From Paracoccus sigandri (GTDB lineage: Bacteria > Pseudomonadota > Alphaproteobacteria > Rhodobacterales > Rhodobacteraceae), in contig NZ_QNRC01000004.1 of assembly GCF_003709565.1 (NCBI RefSeq), forward strand, positions 62,001 through 126,000: DNA of 64,000 nucleotides, given 5' to 3'. The translations under genes and the position numbers were made by a program. Positions 34,521 through 47,542 of this stretch are shown one piece after another. Under the pieces are notes generated by a model, which made no database searches, had not been told where the DNA came from, and saw nothing but the letters and a program-made list of their open reading frames with translations. Each line of letters opens with the position of its first letter. Position 1 is the first letter of the stretch.

Positions 34521-34617
34521 CATCATCTGCGCATTTTCGTGAGCCGCGAAATCGCGGCTTGATCGCGCCCGGCGCGCTGGCCTAGCGTTACCCGGATCAC
34601 GACCCGAGGAAGCCTGC

Positions 34618-36492
34618 ATGATGCGCCGACACACCCTTGCCGCCCTGACCCTGTTTCTTGCCGGCGCGACCGGCGCCATGGCGCAGGAAAGCTCGGGGAC
34701 CGACGATGGCGAGGCGGTCATCCGCGCCCATGGCATCGGCGTCTTCGACGAATTGAAGCTGCCCGCCGATTTCACCCATCTGCCCTATGTGAACCCCGAC
34801 GCGCCCAAGGGCGGCGAAATCGCGCAATCCATCCCCAATTCCACCGGCTTCGACAATTACAATCCCTTCACCTTTCGCGGCCGGGCGGCGGCCCTGTCCT
34901 CCTCGGTGCTGGAATCGGTCCTGACCGGCACCGCCGACGAGGTCGGCGCGGCCTATTGCCTGCTGTGCGAAAGCCTGGAATATCCCGAAAGCCGTGACTG
35001 GGTGATCTTCAACCTGCGCCCCGAGGCGCGTTTCAGCGACGGCACGCCGCTGACCGCCCATGACGTGCTGTTCAGCTATGAGCAGCTGCGCGACAAGGGC
35101 CTGTCCTCGTTCCGGGTGGTGATCGCGCAGCAGGTCGCCTCGGCCGAGGTGCTGGACGACCACCGCATCAGGTTCACCTTCACGCCCGACTATCCGCGCC
35201 GCGACGTGATCCAGGGCGTCGGCAGCCTGCCGGTCTTCAGCCGCCAGGATTTCGAGGAAAACGACCGCGACCTGGAACAGCCGATGACAAAGCCCTTCAT
35301 CGGTTCGGCCCCCTATGTCTTCGACAGCGCCGACATCAACCGCAAGGTCGTCTATCGCCGCAATCCCGACTATTGGGGCGCCGACCTGCCGATCAACCGG
35401 GGCCGCTACAATTTCGACCGCATCCGGTTCGAGTATTTCTCGGATTACGATGCCGCCTTCGAGGCGTTCAAGGCCGGCGAATACACCTTCCGGCGCGAGG
35501 TCAGCAGCATCATCTGGGCCACGCGCTACAATTTCCCGGCGCTGGAGCGGGGCTGGGTCAAGCAGGAGACCCTGCATGACGGCAATGTCGCCTCGGGCCA
35601 GACCTGGGTGCTGAACCTGCGCCGCCCGAACTGGCAGGACATCCGCGTGCGCCAGGCCATCGGGCTGATGTTCAATTTCGAATGGTCGAATCAGGCGCTG
35701 TTCTACGGGCTCTATGACCGTGTGAACAGCATCTGGGAAAACAGCGACCTGGCCGCCAGCGGCCCCCCCTCCGAGGCCGAGCTTGCGCTCTTGGAACCGG
35801 TGGCCGAGCATCTGCCCGAAGGCGTGCTGACCGAGGACGCGGTGATGGCGCCAGTCAGCGGAGAGCGGCAGCTGGACCGGCGCAACCTGCGCGCCGCGGC
35901 GGCGCTGCTGGACGAGGCCGGCTGGACGGTCGGCGACGACGGCGTGCGCCGCAACGGCGAGGGGCGGCGGCTGACGCTGGAGATCCTGAACGACAGCCAG
36001 ACCTTCGATCGCGTCATCAACCCCTTCGTGGAGAACCTGCGCGCGCTTGGCGTCGATGCCCGCAATACCCGCGTGGACAATGCCGAATACGAAAACCGCA
36101 AGCGCAGCCACAATTTCGACATGATCGGCGATCATCTGGGCCAGGGGGAAATCCCCGGCGCCGGGCTGCAGCAATATTTCGGCTCGGCCAATGTCGGGGA
36201 TGTCTTCAACCCGATGGGGCTGGCCAATCCGGCCATCGACCGGCTGATCACCCATGTCGAGGCCGCCGACAGCCGCGAGGAACTGACCACCGCCGTCCAC
36301 GCGCTGGACCGGGCGCTGCGCGGCCTGCATTTCTGGGTGCCGCAATGGTATAATGCCAATCACCTCGTCGCCTATTACGATCAATATGGCCGTCCCGACG
36401 AATTGCCGCCCTATGCGCTGGGAGAGATGGACTTCTGGTGGTATGACGCCGAGAAGGCCGAGGCGCTGAGGGCTGCGGGCGCGCTGCGCTAG
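34618..36492 (+). CDS. yejA: Oligopeptide ABC transporter substrate-binding protein YejA
   Basis: The 624-aa periplasmic protein has a signal peptide ([17 protein letters not shown]) and the family-5 binding-protein domain: [60 protein letters not shown] and the late [22 protein letters not shown]. It belongs to the YejA group that captures peptides such as microcin C in other bacteria. AGGAA precedes the ATG by 7 bases. It heads yejABEF. Confidence 0.93.
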   Translation: MMRRHTLAALTLFLAGATGAMAQESSGTDDGEAVIRAHGIGVFDELKLPADFTHLPYVNPDAPKGGEIAQSIPNSTGFDNYNPFTFRGRAAALSSSVLESVLTGTADEVGAAYCLLCESLEYPESRDWVIFNLRPEARFSDGTPLTAHDVLFSYEQLRDKGLSSFRVVIAQQVASAEVLDDHRIRFTFTPDYPRRDVIQGVGSLPVFSRQDFEENDRDLEQPMTKPFIGSAPYVFDSADINRKVVYRRNPDYWGADLPINRGRYNFDRIRFEYFSDYDAAFEAFKAGEYTFRREVSSIIWATRYNFPALERGWVKQETLHDGNVASGQTWVLNLRRPNWQDIRVRQAIGLMFNFEWSNQALFYGLYDRVNSIWENSDLAASGPPSEAELALLEPVAEHLPEGVLTEDAVMAPVSGERQLDRRNLRAAAALLDEAGWTVGDDGVRRNGEGRRLTLEILNDSQTFDRVINPFVENLRALGVDARNTRVDNAEYENRKRSHNFDMIGDHLGQGEIPGAGLQQYFGSANVGDVFNPMGLANPAIDRLITHVEAADSREELTTAVHALDRALRGLHFWVPQWYNANHLVAYYDQYGRPDELPPYALGEMDFWWYDAEKAEALRAAGALR

Positions 36493-36598
36493 GGGGCGGG
36501 CGCTTGATTTATCGGGCCGGAACGCCCAGAAGACGAGATATCCGAACAGGGCCGGAAAGGCCCGGAAGGCCCACGGGGCCGGGCAGAGAGACAGGTTG

Positions 36599-37678
36599 AT
36601 GGGCGCCTATATCCTGCGGCGATTGCTGCTGATCATCCCGACATTGATCGGCATCATGCTGGTCAATTTCACGCTGACCCAGTTCGTGCCCGGCGGCCCC
36701 ATCGAGCAGATCGCCGCGCAGCTGCAGGGGCAGGGCGACGCCTTCAGCAACATCTCGGGCGGCGGGGCCGAGGCCGGCGGCGGCGCCATCGAGGAAAGCT
36801 ATCAGGGCGCGCGCGGCCTGCCGCCGGAATTCATCGCCCAGCTTGAACGCGAATTCGGCTTCGACCGGCCCCCGGTCGAGCGGTTCCTGAACATGCTGTG
36901 GAACTATCTGCGCTTCGATTTCGGCACCAGCTGGTTCCGCTCGATCAGCGTCATCGACCTGGTGCTGGAAAAGATGCCGGTCTCGATCACGCTGGGGCTG
37001 TGGTCGACGCTGCTGGCCTATCTGATCTCGATCCCGCTGGGGATCCGCAAGGCGGTGCGCGACGGCTCGCGCTTCGACACCTGGTCCTCGGGCGTGATCA
37101 TCATGGGCTATGCGATCCCGGCCTTCCTGTTCGCGGTGCTGCTGATGGTGCTGTTCGCCGGGGGCAGCTTCTGGAAGATCTTCCCGCTGCGCGGGCTGAC
37201 CAGCGACAATTTCGCCGACCTCTCCACCTGGGGCAAGATCAAGGACTATGCCTGGCACGCCACGCTGCCCGTCGTCGCCTCGACCATTTCCAGCTTCGCC
37301 ACGCTGACGCTGCTGACCAAGAACAGCTTCCTCGACGAGATCAACAAGCAATATGTCATCACCGCCCGCGCCAAGGGGCTGGCGGAGCGGCGCGTGCTTT
37401 ACGGCCATGTCTTCCGCAACGCCATGTTGATCGTGATCGCGGGCTTTCCGGCGATGTTCCTGGGCGTGTTCTTCGGCGCAAGCATCCTGATCGAGACGAT
37501 CTTCTCGCTCGACGGGCTGGGACGGCTGGGCTTCGAGGCCGCGGTGCAGCGCGACTATCCGGTGATCTTCGGCACGCTCTATGTCTTCGGGCTGATGAGC
37601 CTGGTCGTCGGGATCCTGTCGGACATGATGTATGTCTTCGTGGATCCGCGCATCGACTTCGAGAAGAGGGCCGGCTGA
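36599..37678 (+). CDS. yejB: Oligopeptide ABC transporter permease YejB
   Basis: The 359-aa inner-membrane protein has the DppB-type N-terminus ([29 protein letters not shown]) and, as usual in YejB, a long periplasmic insert of about 80 residues before the core helices. The EAA-like loop [22 protein letters not shown] contacts the ATPase. The stop overlaps the yejE start by one base. Confidence 0.94.
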   Translation: MGAYILRRLLLIIPTLIGIMLVNFTLTQFVPGGPIEQIAAQLQGQGDAFSNISGGGAEAGGGAIEESYQGARGLPPEFIAQLEREFGFDRPPVERFLNMLWNYLRFDFGTSWFRSISVIDLVLEKMPVSITLGLWSTLLAYLISIPLGIRKAVRDGSRFDTWSSGVIIMGYAIPAFLFAVLLMVLFAGGSFWKIFPLRGLTSDNFADLSTWGKIKDYAWHATLPVVASTISSFATLTLLTKNSFLDEINKQYVITARAKGLAERRVLYGHVFRNAMLIVIAGFPAMFLGVFFGASILIETIFSLDGLGRLGFEAAVQRDYPVIFGTLYVFGLMSLVVGILSDMMYVFVDPRIDFEKRAG

Positions 37679-38777
37679 TGGCGATGTCGGAACTGAACCG
37701 CCGCCGCTGGCGCAATTTCCGCCGCAACAAGCGCGCCTTCTGGTCGCTGGTGATCTTCTCCGTCCTGTTCGTGACCTCGATGCTGGCCGAGGTGGTGGCG
37801 AACGACAAGCCGATCCTTGTCAGCTTCCGCGGCGAACTGCATGTTCCGGCCTACAAATTCTATCCCGAGACCGCTTTCGGCGGCGACTTCCGCACCGAGG
37901 CGATCTATCGCGACGAGGCCGTGCAATGCCTGATCGTGACCGGCGGGCGCGAGGAATGCTGGGACGAACCGGATGAGCTGATCGCGGCCGTCCGCGCCGG
38001 CACCAGCGACATCCCGTCCGAGGAACAGGGCTGGATGATCTGGCCGCCGATCCCCTATCACTACAAGACCATCAACAATGTCGGCACCGCGCCAAGCGCG
38101 CCGGACGGCAACCACCTGCTGGGCACCGACGACACGGCGCGCGACGTGCTGGCGCGGGTGATCTACGGCTTCCGCATCTCGATCCTGTTCACGCTGATCG
38201 TGACGGTGATCGCCTCGACCATCGGCATCGCGGCGGGGGCGGTACAGGGCTATTTCGGCGGCCGCACCGACCTGATCTTCCAGCGCCTGCTGGAGATCTG
38301 GGCCTCGACGCCGGGGCTTTACGTCATCATCATCCTGTTCGCGATCCTGGGCCGAAGTTTCTGGCTTCTGGTCTTCGTGACGATCCTGTTCGGCTGGCCG
38401 GCGCTGACCGGCGTGGTCCGGGCGGAGTTCCTGCGCGCGCGTAATTTCGAATATGTTCGCGCCGCCCGCGCGCTGGGGGTTTCCGACCGCGTCATCATGT
38501 TCCGCCACATCCTGCCCAACGCGATGGTCGCCACGCTGACCATGATGCCCTTCGTCGTCACCGGCACGATCAGCGGCCTGGCCGCGCTGGACTATCTGGG
38601 TTACGGCCTGCCCGCCTCGGCGCCCTCGCTGGGTGAACTGGCGCTGCAGGCCAAGCAGAACCTGCAGGCGCCCTGGCTGGCGTTCAGCGCCTTCTTCACC
38701 TTCGCGATCATGCTGTCGCTTCTGGTCTTCATCTTCGAAGGCGTGCGCGATGCCTTCGACCCCCGGAAGACCTTCAG

Positions 38778-38781
<4 letters not shown>
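37678..38781 (+). CDS. yejE: Oligopeptide ABC transporter permease YejE
   Basis: The 367-aa protein has an Arg-rich cytosolic start ([27 protein letters not shown]), the large YejE-type periplasmic loop (about residues 45-140, including PIPYHYKTINNVG) and the DppC-like core with EAA loop VRAARALGVSDRVIMFRHILPNA. It pairs with YejB. It starts inside the yejB stop and overlaps yejF by 4 bp. Confidence 0.94.
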
Positions 38782-40498
<1,717 letters not shown>

Positions 40499-40502
<4 letters not shown>

Positions 40503-41722
40503 AGATCCTGTTCGTGCATCAGAACTTTCCGGGCCAGTTTCCGCATCTGGCGCCGGCGCTGGCGCGGCGCGGCCACCAGGTCCTGGCGCTGACGGACGAG
40601 AAGAACCAACGCCCCAGCCCGGTGCGCACCGTCCGCTACGGCGCGCCGCAGCCCGTCAAGACCAGCGGCGTGCTGGGCCGCACCTATTCCGACTATGCCG
40701 AGCGCGGCCTGCTGGCGGCCCGCGGCGCGCGCGCCCTGCGCGACCGGCACGGCTTCGTTCCCGACATCATCATCGGCCACAGCGGCTGGGGCGAGACGCT
40801 GTTCCTGAAGGAGATCTGGCCCGACGCAAGGCTGCTGGTCTATGCCGAGCTGATGTATCGCACGCGCGGCCATGACGTGGGCTTCGACCCCGAGGTCTCG
40901 CCCGGCACGGATGAGGGGCGCTTCATGACCGTGGCGCGCTCGGCCCATCTGATCCAGGGCATCGTGCAGGCCGATGCGGCGCTGGCGCCGACGCATTACC
41001 AGGCCGACAGCTTCCCGCCCGAGCTGCGCGGCAAGATCACCGTCATCCATGACGGCATCGACACGGATCGCGTCTGCCCCGATCCGTCCGCCAGCCTGAC
41101 CCTGCCGGGCGGACGGGTGCTGCGCGCGGATGACGAGGTGCTGAGCTTCGTGTCCCGCTCGCTGGAGCCCTATCGCGGTTTCCACGTCTTCATGCGCGCC
41201 CTGCCCGAGGTGCTGCGCGCCCGGCCCCGGGCGCAGGTGGTGCTGGTCGGGGCCGAGGGCGTCAGCTATGGCGCCGAGCGCCGCGACGGGCGCAGCTGGA
41301 AACAGGCGATGCTGGAGGAGCTGGGCGAGGGGCTGGACCTGTCGCGGGTCCATTTCATCGGCCGGCAGCCCTACGCGGATTACCTGTCGCTGATCCGGCT
41401 GGCGCGGGTGCATTGCTATCTGACCTATCCCTTCGTTCTGTCCTGGTCGCTGACCGAGACGATGGCGGCGGGCGGCTATGTCGTGGCCTCGGATACCGCG
41501 CCGGTGCGCGAGCTGATCCGCGATGGCCAGAACGGCCGGCTGGTGCCCTTCTTCGACGTGCCGGCCCTGTCGGCGGCGCTGATCCGGGGGCTGGAGGGCG
41601 ACGCGGATGCGCCGCGCCTGCGCCAGGCGGCGCGGCAGACCATCCTCGACGGCTATGACCTGCACCGCCACAGCCTGCCGCGCCAGATCGAGTGGGTGGA
41701 AAGCTTCGCCCCGATCCGCTAA
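40499..41722 (+). CDS. Glycosyltransferase (GT4-like)
   Basis: The 407-aa protein starts [28 protein letters not shown], with the GT-B donor domain later ([39 protein letters not shown] and the nucleotide-sugar motif [18 protein letters not shown]). It probably adds a sugar to a cell-surface polymer. It is cytosolic with no membrane helix. The ATG overlaps the yejF stop by 4 bp, so it is coupled to the transporter although no functional link is known. Confidence 0.88.
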
Positions 41723-41751
41723 ACCCTGCCGACCGAAAGACGAGGCGCATC

Positions 41752-43197
41752 ATGGTCGAGATCCGGTTGACGAATACCCGCACGCGCAAGAAGGAGGTCT
41801 TCGAGCCCCTGGATGCCGGCAATATCCGGCTGTATCTGTGCGGGCCGACGGTCTATGACCGCGCGCATCTGGGCAATGCGCGCCCGGTGCTGGTCTTCGA
41901 CGTGCTGGTGCGGCTGCTGCATCATGTCTACGGCGCGGATCGCGTCACCTATGTGCGCAACTTCACCGACGTGGACGACAAGATCAACGCGCGGGCGGCG
42001 GAGACCGGCCGCCCGATCCGCGAGATCACCGAGGAAACGATTCAGTGGTATCACGACGACATGGACGCGCTGGGGGCGCTGCGCCCCGACCATGAACCGC
42101 GCGCGACCGACTATATCGTCCAGATGATCGCCATGATTCAGAAGCTGATTGAATCGGGCCACGCCTATGCGGCCGAGGGCCATGTGCTGTTCGACGTGCG
42201 TTCCTATCCCGATTACGGCAAGCTGTCGGGCCGCTCGGTCGACGACATGATCGCGGGGGCGCGGGTCGAGGTGGCGCCCTTCAAGCGCGACCCGATGGAT
42301 TTCGTGCTGTGGAAGCCGTCCTCGGACGATCTTCCCGGCTGGGACAGCCTCTGGGGCCGGGGTCGTCCGGGCTGGCATATCGAATGCTCGGCCATGTCCG
42401 AGGCGCTGCTGGGGCCGTCATTCGACATCCATGGCGGCGGCATCGACCTGCAATTCCCGCATCACGAGAACGAGATCGCGCAGAGCTGCTGCGCCCATCC
42501 CAAGGCGGATTTCGCCCGCTTCTGGCTGCATAACGAGATGCTGCAGGTGGAAGGCAAGAAGATGTCCAAGTCGCTTGGCAACTTCTTCACCGTGCGCGAC
42601 CTGCTGGATCGGGGCGTGCCGGGCGAGGTGATCCGCTTCGTTTTTTTCCAGACGCATTATCGTAAACCGATGGATTGGACGGAGGAGAAGAGAGAGGCTG
42701 CCGTTCAACGGCTTAACAAGTGGGCAACCCTCAAACGAAACAGTCTATCCGATTCAGAGCGGTCATTCGATGGGAGTATGGTCGATGAAACTGTGCTCGA
42801 GGCATTGGGCGAAGATCTCAATACTCCTGCGGTTCTGACGCGGTTATTCTCCATGGAACGCGAGATCATGTCCTCCACTAAGCAGGACACAGAAATCGCG
42901 CTAAGCTTTTTCGATACCCTTCAGTTTCTTGGTTTCGCAGATCTCGATACACAGCGTTTGTATCGAGAACGTGCAGTAAGAAAAGCAATCGACACTACCG
43001 CGATGATCGAGGCGCTGCTGGCGGCGCGGACCGACGCCCGCAAGGCGCGCGACTTCGCCCGCGCCGACGCGATCCGCGACGGCTTCGCCGCTGCCGGGGT
43101 CGAGGTCAAGGACACGCCGCAGGGCGCGGAATGGTCGCTGGCGCCCGGCTTCGACGCGGCACGCCTGGCCGAGCTTGCCCGGATGCAGGGCTCGTGA
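41752..43197 (+). CDS. cysS: Cysteinyl-tRNA synthetase
   Basis: The 481-aa class I synthetase charges tRNA-Cys. It has the zinc ligand C29 in [16 protein letters not shown] (the HIGH-like HLGN), further zinc ligands in GWHIECSAM and FPHHENE, and KMSKS in [11 protein letters not shown]. The segment from about 42641 to 43000 (residues about 297-416, start of the helical and anticodon-binding parts) has about 50 percent GC by hand count and unusual codons such as TTA, against much higher GC on both sides. The frame is intact, so this is a mosaic rather than a broken gene. Confidence 0.96.
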   Translation: MVEIRLTNTRTRKKEVFEPLDAGNIRLYLCGPTVYDRAHLGNARPVLVFDVLVRLLHHVYGADRVTYVRNFTDVDDKINARAAETGRPIREITEETIQWYHDDMDALGALRPDHEPRATDYIVQMIAMIQKLIESGHAYAAEGHVLFDVRSYPDYGKLSGRSVDDMIAGARVEVAPFKRDPMDFVLWKPSSDDLPGWDSLWGRGRPGWHIECSAMSEALLGPSFDIHGGGIDLQFPHHENEIAQSCCAHPKADFARFWLHNEMLQVEGKKMSKSLGNFFTVRDLLDRGVPGEVIRFVFFQTHYRKPMDWTEEKREAAVQRLNKWATLKRNSLSDSERSFDGSMVDETVLEALGEDLNTPAVLTRLFSMEREIMSSTKQDTEIALSFFDTLQFLGFADLDTQRLYRERAVRKAIDTTAMIEALLAARTDARKARDFARADAIRDGFAAAGVEVKDTPQGAEWSLAPGFDAARLAELARMQGS

Positions 43198-43964
43198 CGC
43201 TGGAGGCCTGCACCGAGGCCCTGCGCCAGCAGGACCCTGACCGCTTCGGTGCGGTGCTGGTGGCGGATGCCGCCGATCGCCCGGCGCTGGTGACGCTTTA
43301 CGCGCTGAACCTGGAACTGGCCCGCGCGCCCTTCCAGTCGGCCGAGCCGATGCTGGCCGAGATGCGGCTGCAATGGTGGGTGGACCGGCTGGCCGAGATG
43401 GGCCGCGGCAAGGAGCCGCCTTTGCATGACGTGCTGACCCCGCTGTGGGAGGCCTGGGGGGCGCTGGCGGGCGATCTCTTGCCGCTGGCCGAGGCGCGCC
43501 GCCGCGATTGCGCGCGCGAGCCTCTGGCCGGCCCCGAGGCGGTGGTCTCCTATGTCGATGCGACGGCCGGGGCGCTGATGTGGCGGGCCGCGCAGCGGCT
43601 GGGCGCGCCGGCTTCCTCGCGCGGGGTAGTGGCGGATCACGCGCTGGGAACCGGGCTTGCCGCCTGGCTGCGGGCGCTGCCGCGGCTGCAGCCGCTGGGA
43701 CTGGGGCTGGCCGGGGCGCGTGCCCAGGACGTGCTGCGGCTGGCGGAACTGGCGCGGGAATCGCTGCGCCGCGCCGCGCGGGCGCACAAGCTGCTGCCGA
43801 AACGGGCAGCGGCGGCGCTCTATCCCGGCCCGCGCGTGCCCCGGCTCTTGTCCGAGATCGCCTCGGGCAATGTCGATCCTTTCAAGGAAACCCCTGAAAT
43901 CACGCCCTTCCAGCGCCGGGCATCATTGGCGCGGCTGGCCATGACCGGGCGCTGGTGGCGCTAG
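43194..43964 (+). CDS. Squalene/phytoene synthase family protein
   Basis: The 256-aa protein from a GTG that overlaps the cysS stop by 4 bp has the family pattern [38 protein letters not shown] and [15 protein letters not shown]. The Asp-rich prenyl-binding motifs (DXXXD) of true phytoene synthases are weak, so it may instead be an NDUFAF6-like complex I assembly protein, a common form in alphaproteobacteria. The carotenoid role is therefore doubtful. Confidence 0.8.
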   Translation: MTLEACTEALRQQDPDRFGAVLVADAADRPALVTLYALNLELARAPFQSAEPMLAEMRLQWWVDRLAEMGRGKEPPLHDVLTPLWEAWGALAGDLLPLAEARRRDCAREPLAGPEAVVSYVDATAGALMWRAAQRLGAPASSRGVVADHALGTGLAAWLRALPRLQPLGLGLAGARAQDVLRLAELARESLRRAARAHKLLPKRAAAALYPGPRVPRLLSEIASGNVDPFKETPEITPFQRRASLARLAMTGRWWR

Positions 43965-44064
43965 TCCAAAGGGCCGGACCCTTTCAGAAACCCCCTTTTC
44001 CTTGCGCCTGTCCTGTGGAAGGAATTGGGCCAGAGACCGGCGAAGCGGTGCGAGGGCAGGGACG

Positions 44065-44940
44065 ATGGGCAAGGGCGGTCTGGATGCGGAGGCAAGGCAG
44101 GGTTTCGCCCTGATCGCGCCGCCCTTCCTCTATACGCTGCTGGTGCTGGCGGCGCCGCTGCTGACGCTGCTGTTCTATTCCTTCTTCCTGTACAAGGCGG
44201 GCTATGGCGACCTGGTCGCGGGCTTCACGCTGGAAAACTATCGCCAGATCTGGGCCGATCCGATCTTCCGCGCGATCATGGAACGCTCGCTCTGGGTATC
44301 GGGGCTGGTGACGCTGGTGACGGTCGCGCTGGCCTTTCCCATCGCCTATTACCTCAGCTTCGTGGTCGCGCCCGAGCGCAAGGCGCTGTGGCTGTTCCTG
44401 ATCACCATCCCGTTCTGGACCAGCTACCTGATCCGCGTCTTCTTGTGGAAGGTCATCATGGAGCAGAACGGGGTCATCAATTCGGCCCTGGTGGGGCTGG
44501 GGATCCTGGACCAGCCGGTGACGATGCTGCGCACGGTCGGCGCCATCGTGATGACCCTGGCCCATGCCTATGCGCCCTTCGCGATCCTGCCGATCTTCGT
44601 GGCGCTGGAGAAGATCGACCGCTCGCTGCTGGAGGCGGGGCGGGACCTGGGCGAATCGCGGCTGATGACCTTCTGGCGGGTGACGCTGCCCCTGGCCATG
44701 CCGGGCGTGATCGCGGCGGCGCTGATCGTCTTCATCCCGACGGTGGGCGATTACGTCACGCCCGAGCTGATCGGCGGCGGGCGCATCCCGATGGTGGCGA
44801 ATTTCATCCAGGTGCAGATGCTGGGGCTGGACAACCGGCCGCTGGGATCGGCCATGTCGGTCAGCGCGATGCTGGCGGTGGCCGTGGTCAGCCTGGTGTT
44901 CCTGCTGCTCAATCGCCGCTTCCTGAAGGTGCGGGCATGA
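44065..44940 (+). CDS. ABC transporter permease, spermidine/putrescine PotB type
   Basis: The 291-aa inner-membrane protein has six predicted helices and the EAA loop LLEAGRDLGESRLMTFWRVTLPLAMPG. Residues FALIAPPFLYTLLVLAAPLLTLLFYS and WTSYLIRVFLWKVIM are typical of PotB/PotH. It is the first gene of a three-gene set with a second permease and an ATPase; no periplasmic binding protein is nearby. AGGG lies 9 bases before the ATG at 44065. Confidence 0.9.
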   Translation: MGKGGLDAEARQGFALIAPPFLYTLLVLAAPLLTLLFYSFFLYKAGYGDLVAGFTLENYRQIWADPIFRAIMERSLWVSGLVTLVTVALAFPIAYYLSFVVAPERKALWLFLITIPFWTSYLIRVFLWKVIMEQNGVINSALVGLGILDQPVTMLRTVGAIVMTLAHAYAPFAILPIFVALEKIDRSLLEAGRDLGESRLMTFWRVTLPLAMPGVIAAALIVFIPTVGDYVTPELIGGGRIPMVANFIQVQMLGLDNRPLGSAMSVSAMLAVAVVSLVFLLLNRRFLKVRA

Positions 44941-45758
44941 GCCGGCGCAGCTTCCGCGGCGGGGGCCTGCGCGGCTATGCGATGCTTTACCTGCTGTTTC
45001 TCTATGCGCCGATCATCCTGTTGCCGCTGTTCGCCTTCAATTCCGGCACGATCATCGCCTTTCCGCTGCGCGGCTTCACCACCGACTGGTTCGCGCAGAT
45101 GTGGGCCAATGCGACGCTGCGCCGGGCGCTGACCAATTCGCTGACCATCGCGGTCTCGGCCTCGATCCTGGCGACCTGCCTGGCCGTCTTCGCCGCCCGC
45201 GCCTCGACCCGCTTCGCCTTTCCGGGCAAGGGCGGCATGATGGGCTTCATCATGCTGCCGATGGTCCTGCCCGAGATCATCGTCGCCATGTCGCTGCTGG
45301 TCGTGCTGCTGGGCGTGGGGGTCGAGCTGTCGATCCTGACGGTGATCGTCGGCCATACGCTGATCTGCATGCCCTACGGGATTGCGGTCCTGTCCACCGC
45401 ATTCTCCAGCCTGGACCGTTCGCTGGAGGAAGCCGCCTATGACCTGGGCGAGACGCGATGGGGCGCCTTCCGCCTGATCACCCTGCCGCTGGTCATGCCG
45501 GGGATCATCAGCTCGCTCCTGATCTCGTTCACCATCAGCCTGGACGAATTCATCATCGCCTTCTTCCTGGCCGGCAACCAGCCGACCCTGCCCACCTATA
45601 TCTTCAGCCAGCTGCGCTTTCCCAAGCAGATCCCGATGATCATGGCGCTGGGGACGGTGCTGGTCGCCCTGTCGATCCTGCTGCTGGCGATCGGCGAATA
45701 TCTGCGCCGCCGCGGCAATGCCCGCATGGGCGCCAGCGCTTCCGGAGGACTTCTGTGA
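44937..45758 (+). CDS. ABC transporter permease, PotC type
   Basis: The 273-aa protein has six predicted helices with LRGYAMLYLLFLYAPIILLPLFAFN, PMVLPEIIVAMSLL and the EAA loop LEEAAYDLGETRWGAFRLITLPLVMPG, as in PotC/PotI. It overlaps the preceding permease by ATGA and the ATPase start by GTGA, so all three are tightly coupled. Confidence 0.9.
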   Translation: MSRRSFRGGGLRGYAMLYLLFLYAPIILLPLFAFNSGTIIAFPLRGFTTDWFAQMWANATLRRALTNSLTIAVSASILATCLAVFAARASTRFAFPGKGGMMGFIMLPMVLPEIIVAMSLLVVLLGVGVELSILTVIVGHTLICMPYGIAVLSTAFSSLDRSLEEAAYDLGETRWGAFRLITLPLVMPGIISSLLISFTISLDEFIIAFFLAGNQPTLPTYIFSQLRFPKQIPMIMALGTVLVALSILLLAIGEYLRRRGNARMGASASGGLL

Positions 45759-46876
45759 CCGACCAGCCGAAGCCGATGATCGAATGCCAGGGCGTGCAGA
45801 AGCATTACGGCGACTATCACGCGCTGCGCGGCATCGACCTGACCATCCGCGCGGGCGAGTTCTTCTCGCTTCTGGGCCCCTCGGGCTGCGGCAAGACCAC
45901 GCTTTTGCGCACCATCGCGGGGTTCGAGGACATCTCCTCGGGGGCGGTGCTGATCGACGGGCGGCACATGGAGAACGTGCCGGCGAACAAGCGCCCGACG
46001 AACATGGTGTTCCAGTCCTATGCGATCTTTCCGCATCTGACGGTGGCGCAGAACGTGGCCTTCGGGTTGCGCCGGGATCCGCGTTCGCGCGCGGAAAAGG
46101 CCGCGCTGGTGGACGAGGCTCTGGCGATGGTGGGCCTGCGCGGCTATGGCGCGCGGGCGGCCCATGCGCTGTCGGGCGGCCAGCGGCAGCGGGTGGCGCT
46201 GGCCCGCGCGCTGATCCTGAAGCCCAAGGTGCTGCTTCTGGACGAGCCCCTGTCGGCGCTGGACCGCAAGATGCGCGAGCAGATGCAGGTCGAGCTGATC
46301 AAGCTGCAACGCCAGGTCGGCATCACCTTCGTCCTCGTCACCCACGACCAGGAAGAGGCGCTGGTCATGTCCGACCGCATCGCCGTCATGTTCGAGGGCG
46401 AGATCGCCCAGCTTGACGGACCCGAGGCGCTCTATGCCCGCCCCGCCACGCGGCGGGTGGCGGATTTCATCGGCGTGATGAATTTCCTGCCGGCGCGGAT
46501 CCTGGGCGAATCGGCGGGCGTGGTGGCGGTCGAGGTGCCGGGCCTCGGCACGGTCGAGCTGCCCGAGCGCCAGGTCAGCCGCGCCAATCCCGACGACGAC
46601 GGCCCGATGATCGGCTTCCGCCCCGAGACCATGACCCTGCTGGGCCCCGGCCAGCCCCACAACCAGCCGCGCGAGACCGCGGCGACCATCGACGAGGTGG
46701 TCTATTACGGCGACATGACCTATTACGACCTGCGGCTGGACGGGGCGGCGGCGCTGGACGGCAAGGCGCGGCCGGTGCGGATCTCGATGCGCAACGTCTT
46801 CGGCCGCGACGTGCAGGAGGTCGGCACGCGTACCAGGCTGGCCTGGTCGCCCGGCTCGCTGGTGCTGTTCCGTTAA
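45755..46876 (+). CDS. ABC transporter ATPase, PotA type
   Basis: The 373-aa ATPase has Walker A GPSGCGKTT, signature [10 protein letters not shown], Walker B VLLLDEPLSALD and H-loop VTHDQEEAL, then a C-terminal TOBE domain (from about residue 240, IGFRPETMTLL). This matches PotA, energising polyamine uptake. The start is GTG at 45755 with GGAGG 7 bases upstream, inside the permease stop. Confidence 0.92.
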   Translation: MTDQPKPMIECQGVQKHYGDYHALRGIDLTIRAGEFFSLLGPSGCGKTTLLRTIAGFEDISSGAVLIDGRHMENVPANKRPTNMVFQSYAIFPHLTVAQNVAFGLRRDPRSRAEKAALVDEALAMVGLRGYGARAAHALSGGQRQRVALARALILKPKVLLLDEPLSALDRKMREQMQVELIKLQRQVGITFVLVTHDQEEALVMSDRIAVMFEGEIAQLDGPEALYARPATRRVADFIGVMNFLPARILGESAGVVAVEVPGLGTVELPERQVSRANPDDDGPMIGFRPETMTLLGPGQPHNQPRETAATIDEVVYYGDMTYYDLRLDGAAALDGKARPVRISMRNVFGRDVQEVGTRTRLAWSPGSLVLFR

Positions 46877-46934
46877 CCGTATTTCAACCTGTCTCTCGTA
46901 TTACCGCCCGAAGCTGTTATATTGAGGGAAGAAT

Positions 46935-47204
46935 GTGACCGGGATGGCGAACGCCTTGCATATCGACACGCTGAAATTCTCGCGCAGGCTGGTCGCGGCA
47001 GGCATGGAGCCCGCGGCGGCAGAGGCGATTGCGGAAACCTTCGGGGAAATCGACACCAGCGAACTGGCCACGAAAAGCGATCTGCGCGAATTGCGGGCCG
47101 AAATGCGCGAGATGGAAAACCGGCTGGTCATCAAGACCGGCGGAATGATCGTCGGCGCATTGGCCATCCTGATGGCGCTGATGCGGCTGATCCCGCCGGG
47201 CTAG
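46935..47204 (+). CDS. Small coiled-coil membrane protein (DUF1640-like)
   Basis: The 89-aa protein has LHIDTLKFSRRLVAAGMEPAAAEAIAETFGEI, then a short coiled coil (SDLRELRAEMREMENRLVIK) and a C-terminal membrane helix (MIVGALAILMALMRLI). This is the pattern of small CCDC90/DUF1640 proteins. GTG at 46935 has GAGGGA 5 bases upstream; the ATG at 46944 is the alternative. Function is unknown. Confidence 0.75.
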   Translation: MTGMANALHIDTLKFSRRLVAAGMEPAAAEAIAETFGEIDTSELATKSDLRELRAEMREMENRLVIKTGGMIVGALAILMALMRLIPPG

Positions 47205-47542
47205 AATTCCTTCAGCCCGTCCTGAACTTTCTTCGGCAAGCCATCGCGGATGATGCGATAACTGGCTTCGATGCGGTGGTGCAGCTCGGCCTCGTCGCTG
47301 TCCAGCGGCAGCGCGACCCAGCTGCGATGCAGATAGGCGGCCCGCTCTGCGACCCCCGCCTCGATCAGCATTTCGGCGGTATCCGCGCCGTCGGTCTTGA
47401 CCGAGACCGAGGGGGTGATCGCGCCCGTCACCGCGAACATCTTGCCGCCGACCTTCCAGCAATCATGCCCGCCGCCCCAGGGATCGGAACATTCGGCCCC
47501 CGGCAGGGCGGCGCAGATGCGGTTGACGGTCTCGCGGCTCAT
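47201..47542 (-). CDS. MmcQ/YjbR-family protein
   Basis: The 113-aa protein has the YjbR/CyaY-like fold pattern: ICAALPGAECSDPWGGGHDCWKVGGKMFAV, then a late LHRSWVALPLDSD and the C-terminal helix SYRIIRDGLPKKVQDGL. Members are sometimes called DNA-binding, but the function is not established. It overlaps the P450 gene by 4 bp (ATGA) as its downstream partner, so the two are co-transcribed, and it is convergent with the small coiled-coil gene. Confidence 0.87.
   Translation of the reverse strand: MSRETVNRICAALPGAECSDPWGGGHDCWKVGGKMFAVTGAITPSVSVKTDGADTAEMLIEAGVAERAAYLHRSWVALPLDSDEAELHHRIEASYRIIRDGLPKKVQDGLKEF

Noticed and set aside
43194..43964. Carotenoid phytoene synthase for the gene after cysS
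   Set aside because: No other carotenoid gene is nearby and the Asp-rich motifs are weak; an NDUFAF6-like role fits at least as well, so only the superfamily is claimed.
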